A stretch of 12,694 bases of DNA from Candidatus Dadabacteria bacterium (GCA_030632765.1 DAOVUC010000018.1:1-12694), one strand, 5' to 3'. Shown: positions 1 through 6,557, numbered from the stretch's first letter. Translations and numbers: made by a program. Notes: generated from the sequence alone by a model not told the origin.

Positions 1-41
1 CACCATTAAAAAGCTTATTAATACATAGATTGACTTCCCCA

Positions 42-275
42 TTAAACCGCCTCCGCTGTAGAGCCTTGAACCTCTGTAACAAAAACATACTGAGCCGCTC
101 CGGAGCCTAGAATATGCTCTGAGCTACCAACCTTTATCTTTATTGGACCGTTAAATGGTTCAATTGAAAGGACTTTAAATTTAGTCTTGGGATAAAGCCC
201 CATCTTGCCCACATATCTGAGAAGGTCAGGATAATGATCACTCACTTCAGCGACTCCCCCTTCACTCGCCAACAC
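42..275 (-). CDS. Stand-alone SH3/FeoA-like domain, partial copy of the DtxR-family regulator C terminus
   Basis: This 77-residue protein has no helix-turn-helix. From about residue 8 it matches the C-terminal 63 residues before the tail of the regulator at 4787-5464, with only five differences by eye (for example Tyr for Asp in the SDHxPDLL segment). At DNA level about 180 bases align ungapped with roughly 20 mismatches, so it is a segmental duplication of the regulator gene's 3' end. The GTG start overlaps the upstream permease stop (TAGTG on the minus strand). An AGAGG ribosome site lies eight bases upstream, so it should be translated with the ABC operon. In DtxR proteins this domain folds like an SH3/FeoA domain and can contribute metal ligands or protein contacts. 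A modulator of the full regulator is conceivable, but a decaying remnant of a second regulator gene is equally possible. Confidence 0.75.
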   Translation of the reverse strand: MLASEGGVAEVSDHYPDLLRYVGKMGLYPKTKFKVLSIEPFNGPIKIKVGSSEHILGSGAAQYVFVTEVQGSTAEAV

Positions 276-1057
276 TATCTTAGCCTCTTTCGAATAGCTA
301 CGCTTAACTGCTCCACGAGAACAACAATAACAAGAAGCACTATGGTCAGCGTCGCCACCTTGTCATACTGAAAGGAACGAATGTATAGCTGAATGTAGAA
401 TCCGATCCCCCCTGCTCCCACAAGCCCTAAAACCAAAGACTCCCTGAGGTTCAACTCGAATCTAAAAAGCGTGTCGCGCGCCAGGTCGGGCGCCACTTGT
501 GTCAGCACACCGAAACGGACTTTCTGAATCCAGTTGGCTCCCGAGCTTTCAAGCGCTTCAAGCGGGCCTGAACTTGCGTTTTCAAAAGCCTCTGCGTAAA
601 ACTTGCCCAGCATGCCCGTTGAATGAACCGCAAGTGCCAGTACTCCGGGGAAAGGTCCGAGCCCGACGGTGCTTACAAACATAAGTGCGAGCAAAATTAC
701 CGGAATCGCTCTAAGCATACTCAGAAACCACTTTACAGGCTGGTGTACCCAGCTTGGGGATAGGTTCTCAGCACCGAGCAAGCCCAGGGGAAAAGAGACG
801 AGAGCGCTTATTACAGTGCCCGCAAAAGCAATCTGAAGAGTCTCAAGCGTAGAGGCCAATACGGTCTTTGCGACAGCCGTATTCGGCGGGAACATACGCC
901 CTATGAAATCAGCCATGCGGGGAAAACTCGTTAGGAGCTTGTTAAGATCAATATCCAAGCCGGTGAACGACCAGGCTATCAATACGACAAGAAGAAGAAT
1001 CCCGCCGAAACGTAAAAGACTTTGAGATATAGAAGAACGAGGATATTCTATAGTTAT
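275..1057 (-). CDS. PhnE-like ABC transporter permease
   Basis: Inner-membrane permease of the binding-protein-dependent family, closest in type to PhnE of phosphonate/phosphite importers. It has several hydrophobic helices and the cytoplasmic EAA-type loop (EALESSGANW followed by a KVRFGVL stretch) that docks on the ATPase. A Gly-rich GAGGIGFY segment lies near the C terminus. The first canonical start in frame is a TTG at 982, giving 235 residues, but it has no ribosome site and cuts the first membrane helix in half. The reading frame stays open to 1072. It contains a good SD (GGGGGAAGG) and then ATA at 1057, seven bases downstream, in the place expected for the start. Starting there gives 260 residues, normal for PhnE, so I give 1057 while noting the non-standard codon. 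It follows the ATPase by 19 bases and overlaps the small gene downstream. The substrate is unknown. Confidence 0.85.
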   Translation of the reverse strand: MTIEYPRSSISQSLLRFGGILLLVVLIAWSFTGLDIDLNKLLTSFPRMADFIGRMFPPNTAVAKTVLASTLETLQIAFAGTVISALVSFPLGLLGAENLSPSWVHQPVKWFLSMLRAIPVILLALMFVSTVGLGPFPGVLALAVHSTGMLGKFYAEAFENASSGPLEALESSGANWIQKVRFGVLTQVAPDLARDTLFRFELNLRESLVLGLVGAGGIGFYIQLYIRSFQYDKVATLTIVLLVIVVLVEQLSVAIRKRLR

Positions 1058-1076
1058 TGGGACACCTTCCCCCTAC

Positions 1077-1916
1077 TTAGTTCCGGTTCTTAGACATTTT
1101 TAAAGGCGGAACTTCAGGATCGAATAAAGATTTAGGTACGTGATTAAAAAGTCTTTCTTGAGAGCTGTCGTAGACAATCTCTCCGCCGCGGAGCCCTATT
1201 ATCCTTTCAGCTAAGCGTTGTGCAAGATCTGTCTGATGTAAATTCATGAGAAGGGTTACCTTGTGGTTTTCACTTACCTCAACCAGGAGGTTCAAAATGT
1301 CATCGGTAAGCGCAGGGTCCAGATTACTGACAGGCTCATCCGCAAGTATTATCTCAGGCTCCTGCGCCAGTACGCGGGCTATCGCGACACGCTGCATCTG
1401 ACCGCCGCTCAGCGTATCAGCTCGCTGATTCATATGCCCGATGAGATTCACTTCATCTATTGCACTGAGAGCCGCCTGTTTATCGCGTATAGAAAACCAG
1501 CCAACCAGACTAAAAAGCGGGTTGATATAAGCCACTCTACCCCATAAAACGTTCTCGAATACGGATGCCCGGCCAATTAAATTAAAATCCTGGTAAATAA
1601 ACCCTATACGTCTTCTAAAATCCCTACTTTTTGTAGAGCCGTTGTCAAATGTTTCTCCCAGAATCTTTACTTCCCCGGATTCATGCTCAATAACCCCGTT
1701 TATCAGGCGCATAAGCGTAGTCTTTCCGGCACCGCTCGGTCCGATCACAGCAACCTTCTCGCCTTTTTGGATTCTAAGGTTTTCAATATTTAAAACATAG
1801 GGACTCTGCTTAGTGTATCGAAATTTAACATCCCGAATCGAAACCGCGATTTCAGCCTGAGCTTTCCCAATATCCCTTAAATTGATTTCATTCTCTATAT
1901 GTGAACTCAATTTCAT
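1077..1916 (-). CDS. PhnC-like ABC transporter ATP-binding protein
   Basis: Cytoplasmic ATPase that powers the adjacent permease, 279 residues. All ABC motifs are present: Walker A GPSGAGKTT at about 59-67, Q-loop Gln109, signature LSGGQ at 169-173, Walker B with the catalytic Glu (LADEP, about 191-195) and H-loop His227. The insertion around residues 127-145 (VAYINPLFSLVGWF) is typical of PhnC ATPases of phosphonate-type importers. An upstream GTG-type start at 1970 would overlap the binding-protein gene. I chose the ATG at 1916 because a GAGGGG ribosome site precedes it and it leaves a 16-base gap to the upstream gene, matching the rest of the operon. The family assignment is secure; the transported compound cannot be read from the ATPase. 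Confidence 0.93.
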   Translation of the reverse strand: MKLSSHIENEINLRDIGKAQAEIAVSIRDVKFRYTKQSPYVLNIENLRIQKGEKVAVIGPSGAGKTTLMRLINGVIEHESGEVKILGETFDNGSTKSRDFRRRIGFIYQDFNLIGRASVFENVLWGRVAYINPLFSLVGWFSIRDKQAALSAIDEVNLIGHMNQRADTLSGGQMQRVAIARVLAQEPEIILADEPVSNLDPALTDDILNLLVEVSENHKVTLLMNLHQTDLAQRLAERIIGLRGGEIVYDSSQERLFNHVPKSLFDPEVPPLKMSKNRN

Positions 1917-1932
1917 ATGGTCCCCTCTATTG

Positions 1933-2826
1933 TTAGTTAATAAACCCGTATTGACGGGCTTTCTCCTCAACAGATTTATAGTCCGAGTGACTGGCCTCTA
2001 CATAGCCGTCCGGGCTGTATACATACTTTAGGAGATGCTTGTTTTCAGGTTGATTGAGTTTAAGCATCGCCTGCTTAAACGCATCAACACGTTCTTTATC
2101 AAGCCCTTTCCGTGTGCAGACAAGGTGAGATGGAATAGGTTTTGACTCTGCAATCCATGTGACTTTCTCAAACTGCTCGGGAGTCAGTAAAAGGTCGGCA
2201 AACTGGCTTACTCCAGCTGCATCGACTAAACCGTTGGCGAGCGCCTGAATTGCCTGCTGGTACCCTCCGGCGAAATAAACGTTACTAAACACATCATTTG
2301 GGTCATCGCCGCGCTTTAGAAGACCCGCTTCAACGATGATTTCCAGAGGATATATATAACCGGATTCCGATATTGGGTCCGCAAAAGCAATACTTTTACC
2401 CTTTAGATCTTCAACTTTCTCAATACCGCTGTCCTTAAGCACAAAGATTCGTGCACGGTATGTAGGACTGCCCCTGTATATCTCAGAAAGTATTACCTCG
2501 GCGCCGATTATATTGTGCGCCAGCACATACGGCAGCCCGCCCATAAACGATATATCCGCCTCTCCGTTTCGAAGGGCTTCAACCGCAGCCGCATGGTCCT
2601 GTGTAACATATCCCTTCACCTCTATACCCATTTCCTTTTGAAGGTATTCGGTAATAATCTCGATATCGCCTATAAGCTTCTCAGGGTTTTCCTGAGGGAT
2701 AAAAGCCACTACCAGCGTATCATCCTTTTTAGCTTTCTCATTTAAGCTAAAGGCCTCCTGGTTATATCCGGCAGCGGATATGATAAGCGCGATGATAATA
2801 AACCGTAGAATCATTAAGTATCTCAT
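1933..2826 (-). CDS. PhnD-like periplasmic substrate-binding protein of an ABC importer
   Basis: 297-residue binding protein of the phosphate/phosphite/phosphonate-type (PhnD/PtxB) superfamily. It has an N-terminal hydrophobic export signal (about residues 1-20) without a lipobox Cys. Family landmarks include FIPQENPEKL at about 42-51, FMGGLPYVLA at 94-103, the ADPISESGYIYP segment at 149-160 and ANGLVDAAGV at 197-206. In many PhnD relatives a His sits before the last motif and contacts the phosphonate; here the matching position appears to be Tyr189 (AGGYQQA). The ligand may therefore not be a phosphonate. Proteins of this fold also bind arsenite and other oxyanions (AioX) and resemble ferric-binding proteins. 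Its ATG has a GGGAG ribosome site inside a 14-base palindrome. It sits between the cytochrome and the ATPase with 16-base gaps, so co-transcription is very likely. Its co-regulation with a DtxR-type repressor hints at a metal-linked substrate, which is inference. Confidence 0.9.
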   Translation of the reverse strand: MRYLMILRFIIIALIISAAGYNQEAFSLNEKAKKDDTLVVAFIPQENPEKLIGDIEIITEYLQKEMGIEVKGYVTQDHAAAVEALRNGEADISFMGGLPYVLAHNIIGAEVILSEIYRGSPTYRARIFVLKDSGIEKVEDLKGKSIAFADPISESGYIYPLEIIVEAGLLKRGDDPNDVFSNVYFAGGYQQAIQALANGLVDAAGVSQFADLLLTPEQFEKVTWIAESKPIPSHLVCTRKGLDKERVDAFKQAMLKLNQPENKHLLKYVYSPDGYVEASHSDYKSVEEKARQYGFIN

Positions 2827-2830
2827 TTAA

Positions 2831-2844
2831 AACTCCCGGGAGTT
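2831..2844. repeat. Perfect 14-base palindrome over the binding-protein ribosome site
   Basis: AACTCCCGGGAGTT is exactly self-complementary with no loop. It spans the cytochrome gene's stop codon and contains the GGGAG ribosome site of the binding-protein gene. It could be a protein-binding site, or it could mask the ribosome site by intermolecular pairing. It may also be chance, since a GGGAG site next to CTCCC needs few extra matches. Confidence 0.5.
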
Positions 2845-4765
2845 ATTTAAACTCCGATCCGTATTCTCCTTCCATTGTTTTGTATTCAGTCCATAAAGTT
2901 TGTGATTTCTCCCAGTCTTGAGCCTCAACGGCAGCTAGAATCTCATCTAATTTATCAGCCAATGCGTAAACCTTAGGAGCCTGACTCCTGTCCTGAAGCC
3001 CGCTTGCGTCAAGACGTAAATCAGATGATACAGTTTGAATTAGCAGTTTTGTGTGATATTCATCCTCTGCGGGGATAAGCGTGTCTAAGGTGCTTATGAA
3101 TGTAGAGAGCTCAGACCAGTCCAACAAGAACTGAGTGTTGTTGTTATCAAAGACCTCATACGGCTCTTCACCGGTTCCAACAGTTTCCAGGTATGAAGTC
3201 AAATCCGCTTTCTGCCTTTCTTTAAGGCCGAGTTCAAAGCGCACGTCGAACCACTGCACAACATCACCGAGGGTTTCAAGCGACCCGTCGTGAAAATAAG
3301 GCCCCGTGTGTTTAATATTTATCAGGGTTGGAGTGTCAAAAAACGTATCTCTCGCACCCGGTCCGGACGAATCGCCGGAGGTGATATCGTGGCGCAACCC
3401 GTCTAAAAAATTAGAGCTTGGAATATGGCATGTGCTGCAAGCTCTCCCACCCATAGACTTAAACTCGGCGTTAAAAATCTTCTCACCCCTTTTAGCAGAA
3501 GCAGAAGCTTTATCATTCAGGATGCCGTCAGGTTCCAAATACATTGAAGGAAGCCAGTCGAATTCGAGCATGTACGTCACAATAGCGTCCAGCATAAACG
3601 GCGTCGGCTCCCGGCCCCCAAATTCGTTCACCATTACATTCCGGGTGAACTCACGTAGACTCGCAAACCGGCCGTCTCTCCCGTAAGGAGCTGTAAACCT
3701 GAGTCCCCTAAGGCTTGGAATATCGAGTGAATCGTCCTTGTGATCATTGAATCTCGAGTTGAACAAGTGGCCGTCCACGTCGGCAGAACCGGCTCTCTCG
3801 CTAACACCTGGGATCATGAAGCTCTGATTGATATCGCTTCGGTTATGACAAGTGCTGCACGCTATGGCGAAACTGCGGGCAGGCTCGCCAAAGATCTCAG
3901 GTGAGTCAAACAACATATCTCCGTAAGCGACAAGAAAAAGGTCCTTTTCATCAAGCCCCCTGACCTCGAAGTTCAGCACTAGTCTCGGCAGTGGACGTTG
4001 ATCGTTTAGGTTACTGCCCGGGGGAAGCCAAGGAGCAATCTCTACCTTGCCGTTTGAGCTGGATTTATACTTCGGTAAGGGCAAGAGCGTATCTTGATCA
4101 CTAAAATCCCGGGATTCGTAATTAGTCTTAAGATATTTCGCAATATAACCGCTTACTTTTTGAAAATTGGGCTTATCAGGTTTCACCACGCCGATTTCCA
4201 TCACCCCTGCGTTTCCAACGCTCGAGGTCAGACTTAACCACGATCGGCCCATTTGATCGTAAGCTTCCTGGTCCACTTGCTCAATAAACTCCTCAAGCGC
4301 CCTATACAAACGCTTTGCCTCCAATACATCATTAAGCGCTACACCAGGCTTGTCTATCTTAGAATCCGCCTGCACTAAATGGTAGCGGATATAATGAGAT
4401 AAAGCGCGTGTGGAGGCAGAATAAAGCGCCTTAGGGTCCTTATCTGAAATAGCTTTACGAATAGATTCCACGTGATCTGTGTCATCGGTTTTCTCTATAA
4501 CGGCTATCAAATCGTAGACTGTTTTTGATTTATATCCCGACTCCACTATTGGCTTTTCGTATTCCCCAGCAATTAGCTCCCAGTTTACCGGTTTTAGGTT
4601 AGCGTAAAATATTGCTCTCAAGTAAGCCTGGGCCACCGGATGCCAAGGCTCTTCGGCAACTATGTGCGCGGAGCTTCTGGGAGTAAACGACATTAAAAGC
4701 AAAACGACTAATGCGGTTTTAAGGAGCCAGTTAGTTAGGTTTAATTTTCTTGATCTCATTTTCAT
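2843..4765 (-). CDS. Di-haem cytochrome c, cytochrome c peroxidase/MauG-like, with extra N-terminal domain
   Basis: 640-residue exported protein. Residues 1-33 form a signal peptide ending near SSA. Residues about 35-200 are a helical region with no haem motif. Two repeated cytochrome-c-peroxidase-like modules follow, each with a CSTCH haem site (303-307 and 443-447). Each module also has the family's Pro-Leu/Thr-Leu segment followed by a PY-x-x-DG motif (TAPYGRDGRF at 358-367; HTGPYFHDGS at 486-495). About 100 residues follow the second module. Bacterial di-haem peroxidases are usually near 330-400 residues, so this one is nearly twice as long. It should act in the periplasm as a peroxidase or an electron-transfer/oxidase protein of the MauG/MbnH type. 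It is the second gene of the regulator-led operon, 21 bases after the regulator, with a GAGG ribosome site. In this setting a role in oxidising or reducing a metal before uptake is plausible but not shown. Confidence 0.92.
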   Translation of the reverse strand: MKMRSRKLNLTNWLLKTALVVLLLMSFTPRSSAHIVAEEPWHPVAQAYLRAIFYANLKPVNWELIAGEYEKPIVESGYKSKTVYDLIAVIEKTDDTDHVESIRKAISDKDPKALYSASTRALSHYIRYHLVQADSKIDKPGVALNDVLEAKRLYRALEEFIEQVDQEAYDQMGRSWLSLTSSVGNAGVMEIGVVKPDKPNFQKVSGYIAKYLKTNYESRDFSDQDTLLPLPKYKSSSNGKVEIAPWLPPGSNLNDQRPLPRLVLNFEVRGLDEKDLFLVAYGDMLFDSPEIFGEPARSFAIACSTCHNRSDINQSFMIPGVSERAGSADVDGHLFNSRFNDHKDDSLDIPSLRGLRFTAPYGRDGRFASLREFTRNVMVNEFGGREPTPFMLDAIVTYMLEFDWLPSMYLEPDGILNDKASASAKRGEKIFNAEFKSMGGRACSTCHIPSSNFLDGLRHDITSGDSSGPGARDTFFDTPTLINIKHTGPYFHDGSLETLGDVVQWFDVRFELGLKERQKADLTSYLETVGTGEEPYEVFDNNNTQFLLDWSELSTFISTLDTLIPAEDEYHTKLLIQTVSSDLRLDASGLQDRSQAPKVYALADKLDEILAAVEAQDWEKSQTLWTEYKTMEGEYGSEFK

Positions 4766-4786
4766 AATTCCTCTTTATTTTCAAAA

Positions 4787-5464
4787 CTAAGTCATTTCAG
4801 ACTGGGGTAATTCAACCTCGGTAACAAAAACGTACTGAGCCGCTCCCGAGCCTAAAATATGCTCTGAACCTTCAACCTGTATCTTTATTGGACCGTTAAA
4901 AGGTTCAATTGAAAGTACTTTAAATTTGGTCTTGGGATAAAGTCCCATTTTACCAACATATCTGAGAAGGTCAGGATCATGATCACTCACTTCAGCAACT
5001 ACGGCACTCTGACCGGACCGGAGATCAGCCAATGGAATAGAATCGAGTTCAGTTATCGTACCGTCACGGCTTGGTATGGGAGAGCCGTGGGGGTCTCTTG
5101 TCGGATGACCTAAAACGGCGTCCATGCGATCCTCAAGATCCTCAGACAATACATGCTCCCACTTTTCAGCTTCCTCATGCACTTGGTCCCAGGGCACACC
5201 AAGGGCCTCCGCCAGGTATAGCTCGATCAAGCGGTGGTGTCTTATGATCTCAAGTGAAATTTTCTGCCCGGCTTTAGTGAGTTTTACACCCTGGTAGCGC
5301 TTGTGTGTAACGAGTTTTTTCTCGGAAAGTTTTTTTATCATGCTCGTAACAGATGCCGGCGCAACGTTTAATTTTTCAGAAAGAGAATTAGTCGACACCT
5401 TTCCATATTCTTTTTGTATTTCATAAATTGCTTTCAAGTAATCCTCTATAGATTCTGTATACAT
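4787..5464 (-). CDS. DtxR/MntR-family metal-dependent transcriptional repressor
   Basis: 225-residue regulator with the full three-part layout: winged helix-turn-helix (about 1-72, recognition helix near APASVTSMIKKL), metal-binding/dimerisation domain (about 73-140) and C-terminal SH3/FeoA-like domain (about 150-218). Aligned to DtxR by eye, the ancillary site is intact (His77, Glu81, His96). The primary site has Asp8 and Glu100 with Glu103 and His104. DtxR has Met10 and Cys102 at the first two positions, whereas B. subtilis MntR has Asp8 and Glu99. That pairing favours Mn(II), with Fe(II) still possible. It is the first gene of the six-gene operon. The ATG has an AGGAG ribosome site, and a palindrome lies between the promoter and the start, so autoregulation is likely. 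It would be expected to shut off the operon when metal is plentiful. Confidence 0.95.
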   Translation of the reverse strand: MYTESIEDYLKAIYEIQKEYGKVSTNSLSEKLNVAPASVTSMIKKLSEKKLVTHKRYQGVKLTKAGQKISLEIIRHHRLIELYLAEALGVPWDQVHEEAEKWEHVLSEDLEDRMDAVLGHPTRDPHGSPIPSRDGTITELDSIPLADLRSGQSAVVAEVSDHDPDLLRYVGKMGLYPKTKFKVLSIEPFNGPIKIQVEGSEHILGSGAAQYVFVTEVELPQSEMT

Positions 5465-5485
5465 TTCAAATCTCCTAAAATAGAA

Positions 5486-5501
5486 TTTAGACCCACCTAA
5501 A
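5486..5501 (-). promoter_or_regulatory. Predicted DtxR/MntR-family operator of the regulator-ABC operon
   Basis: Palindrome TTTAG-ACCCAC-CTAAA (plus strand), two perfect 5-base arms around six bases. It lies immediately downstream of the -10 box, over the expected transcription start. A further CTAAA half-site at 5475-5479, also six bases away, makes a three-half-site array at 11-base steps, although that outer copy overlaps the ribosome site. The same arms and spacing recur in front of the outer-membrane gene at 6417-6438. Assignment to the adjacent repressor is inference from position, recurrence and general likeness to AT-rich DtxR-family sites. Confidence 0.7.
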
Positions 5502-5502
5502 A

Positions 5503-5531
5503 ATAATATTGTCTATACAACACTCTGTCAA
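5503..5531 (-). promoter_or_regulatory. Sigma70 promoter of the regulator-ABC operon
   Basis: Reading leftward, -35 TTGACA (5526-5531, perfect), a 17-base spacer and -10 TATTAT (5503-5508, one mismatch). The start of transcription should fall near 5496, inside the operator. The -35 lies only 15 bases past the stop of the outer-membrane gene, so some read-through from that gene is possible. Confidence 0.8.
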
Positions 5532-5545
5532 GCAGTTTGATGTCA

Positions 5546-6346
5546 TTAAAATAGGAATGAGAATGCGGCTGACAGTATCACCTGCTCGTTAATATTGTTT
5601 GTATAAATATCGGGTGTGACGCCAACGATAACCGTAAGCCAGTCTGTAACCGGGGAGGTGAAACCTGCCGTTAGGTTGACTATGGAAATACTGTCTGCTC
5701 CTTCCGAATCCTCAAAAATATAAGCTGCTTCGATTACAGGCTGAAACCATGGTCTTACATAATATCCGAAGCCCACCTCGGAAACGAAGCCCCAGGCATC
5801 GTCCTCAATTATGCCGAATACAAAATCGGCGTCCATGGAGAATAAGTTTGTGAAGTTCTTTGTTAGAATAAGACCCCCGGGCTCAATAATCCAGGGAGTA
5901 TCCCCACCGCCTAAAGGTATGAACACCCCGCCCTGATATGCAAGAGAAAAAGGCATATTATCGCCCTCATCGAGAAACCTGTATTTAAGCCCCGGCGCTA
6001 TAGCACCGAACTCTGCATTTCTCAGATTAAAATCCAAGTCCCTTATATCCAGATAAATAACACTAGCCCCTATCTCGAAGTTCTGAAGTGCGCCTAAGGT
6101 TAGTCTTACCCCAGCTCCGAATCTTCTCGCCCTGTCGCGGTTTTTGAGCAACCCAAGAAGGAAGAAGGGCTCGATCTCTACTTGCCCCTTAGGCACCGTC
6201 TCGGTGCTGGGAACGATAACTTTTGAATTCGAAATCCCACCAACTCCAAAAACTTTGGTTGTACCGGACAATAAAAGCACTAGAACAAATATTGGCATGA
6301 ATATTTTTGTTGCTGAAAAAACATCTCTTTTTATAAAACACCTCAT
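5546..6346 (-). CDS. Outer-membrane beta-barrel protein, co-regulated with the ABC operon
   Basis: 266-residue exported protein. A long N-terminal signal (basic MRCFIKR, then the hydrophobic stretch FMPIFVLVLLLSG) ends near VFG. Amphipathic strands with alternating polar and hydrophobic residues follow, with many aromatic girdle residues and a C-terminal Phe (AFSFLF), the hallmark of BAM-inserted barrels. The KGQVEIEPFFLLG start of the mature part and the general layout recall the porin-like MetA/phenol-degradation-type family, but I cannot name a family with certainty. I start at the ATG at 6346, which has GGAGG nine bases upstream; the longer TTG start at 6355 would abut that site. Its promoter carries the same palindrome as the metalloregulator operon, so it is probably in the same regulon. 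It could be the outer-membrane channel for that system's substrate (an analogue is MnoP, the manganese channel of Bradyrhizobium). Confidence 0.85.
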   Translation of the reverse strand: MRCFIKRDVFSATKIFMPIFVLVLLLSGTTKVFGVGGISNSKVIVPSTETVPKGQVEIEPFFLLGLLKNRDRARRFGAGVRLTLGALQNFEIGASVIYLDIRDLDFNLRNAEFGAIAPGLKYRFLDEGDNMPFSLAYQGGVFIPLGGGDTPWIIEPGGLILTKNFTNLFSMDADFVFGIIEDDAWGFVSEVGFGYYVRPWFQPVIEAAYIFEDSEGADSISIVNLTAGFTSPVTDWLTVIVGVTPDIYTNNINEQVILSAAFSFLF

Positions 6347-6416
6347 CTCTCTCAACCTCCAAATGCATACTAAAGAAAGTGTGATATCAAAATTTATCTT
6401 TACATAATTAAATTCT

Positions 6417-6438
6417 ATTTTTAGACTGGGCTAAAAAT
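6417..6438 (-). promoter_or_regulatory. Predicted DtxR/MntR-family operator of the outer-membrane gene
   Basis: ATTTTTAG-ACTGGG-CTAAAAAT: two perfect 8-base arms around six bases, with the same core arms and spacing as 5486-5501. On the minus strand both sites read ATTTTTAG-NNNNGT-CTAAA. The palindrome overlaps the -10 of the promoter, a position suited to repression by blocking polymerase. Confidence 0.7.
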
Positions 6439-6463
6439 TATCTTAAACATAAAAATTTGTCAA
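6435..6463 (-). promoter_or_regulatory. Sigma70 promoter of the outer-membrane gene
   Basis: Reading leftward, -35 TTGACA (6458-6463, perfect), a 17-base spacer and -10 TAATTT (6435-6440); a GATAAT with 15-base spacing overlaps it. The layout relative to the palindrome closely copies the promoter at 5503-5531. A separate 12-base perfect palindrome, CACTAATTAGTG at 6472-6483, lies just upstream of the -35 and may be an activator site or chance. Confidence 0.65.
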
Positions 6464-6492
6464 ATTATCCCCACTAATTAGTGTGCAATTGT

Positions 6493-6551
6493 ATTTCAGA
6501 AACTTAAATAAATTAGAATGGATTTATATTTGTTAGTTGGTTTCCTGAAAT
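6493..6551. repeat. Long imperfect inverted repeat after the AI-2E family gene
   Basis: ATTTCAG-AAAC on the left and GTTTC-CTGAAAT on the right pair over 11 bases with one bulged base and an AT-rich loop of about 36 bases. It sits just past the stop of the AI-2E family gene (leftward). It lacks a T-run, so it is not a standard intrinsic terminator. It could stabilise the 3' end of that transcript. Confidence 0.3.
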
Positions 6552-6557
6552 TAATTC

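Noticed and set aside
1..41. Possible next operon gene starting ATGGTG leftward at 6-1
   Set aside because: Only two codons are visible and no ribosome site precedes them.
1263..1547. 94-codon plus-strand open frame inside the ATPase gene
   Set aside because: It is antisense to the conserved ABC motifs, has no family likeness, and is a mirror of the real gene's codon pattern.
3306..3686. 126-codon plus-strand open frame inside the cytochrome gene
   Set aside because: It is antisense to the second haem module and carries no signal, motif or ribosome site of its own.
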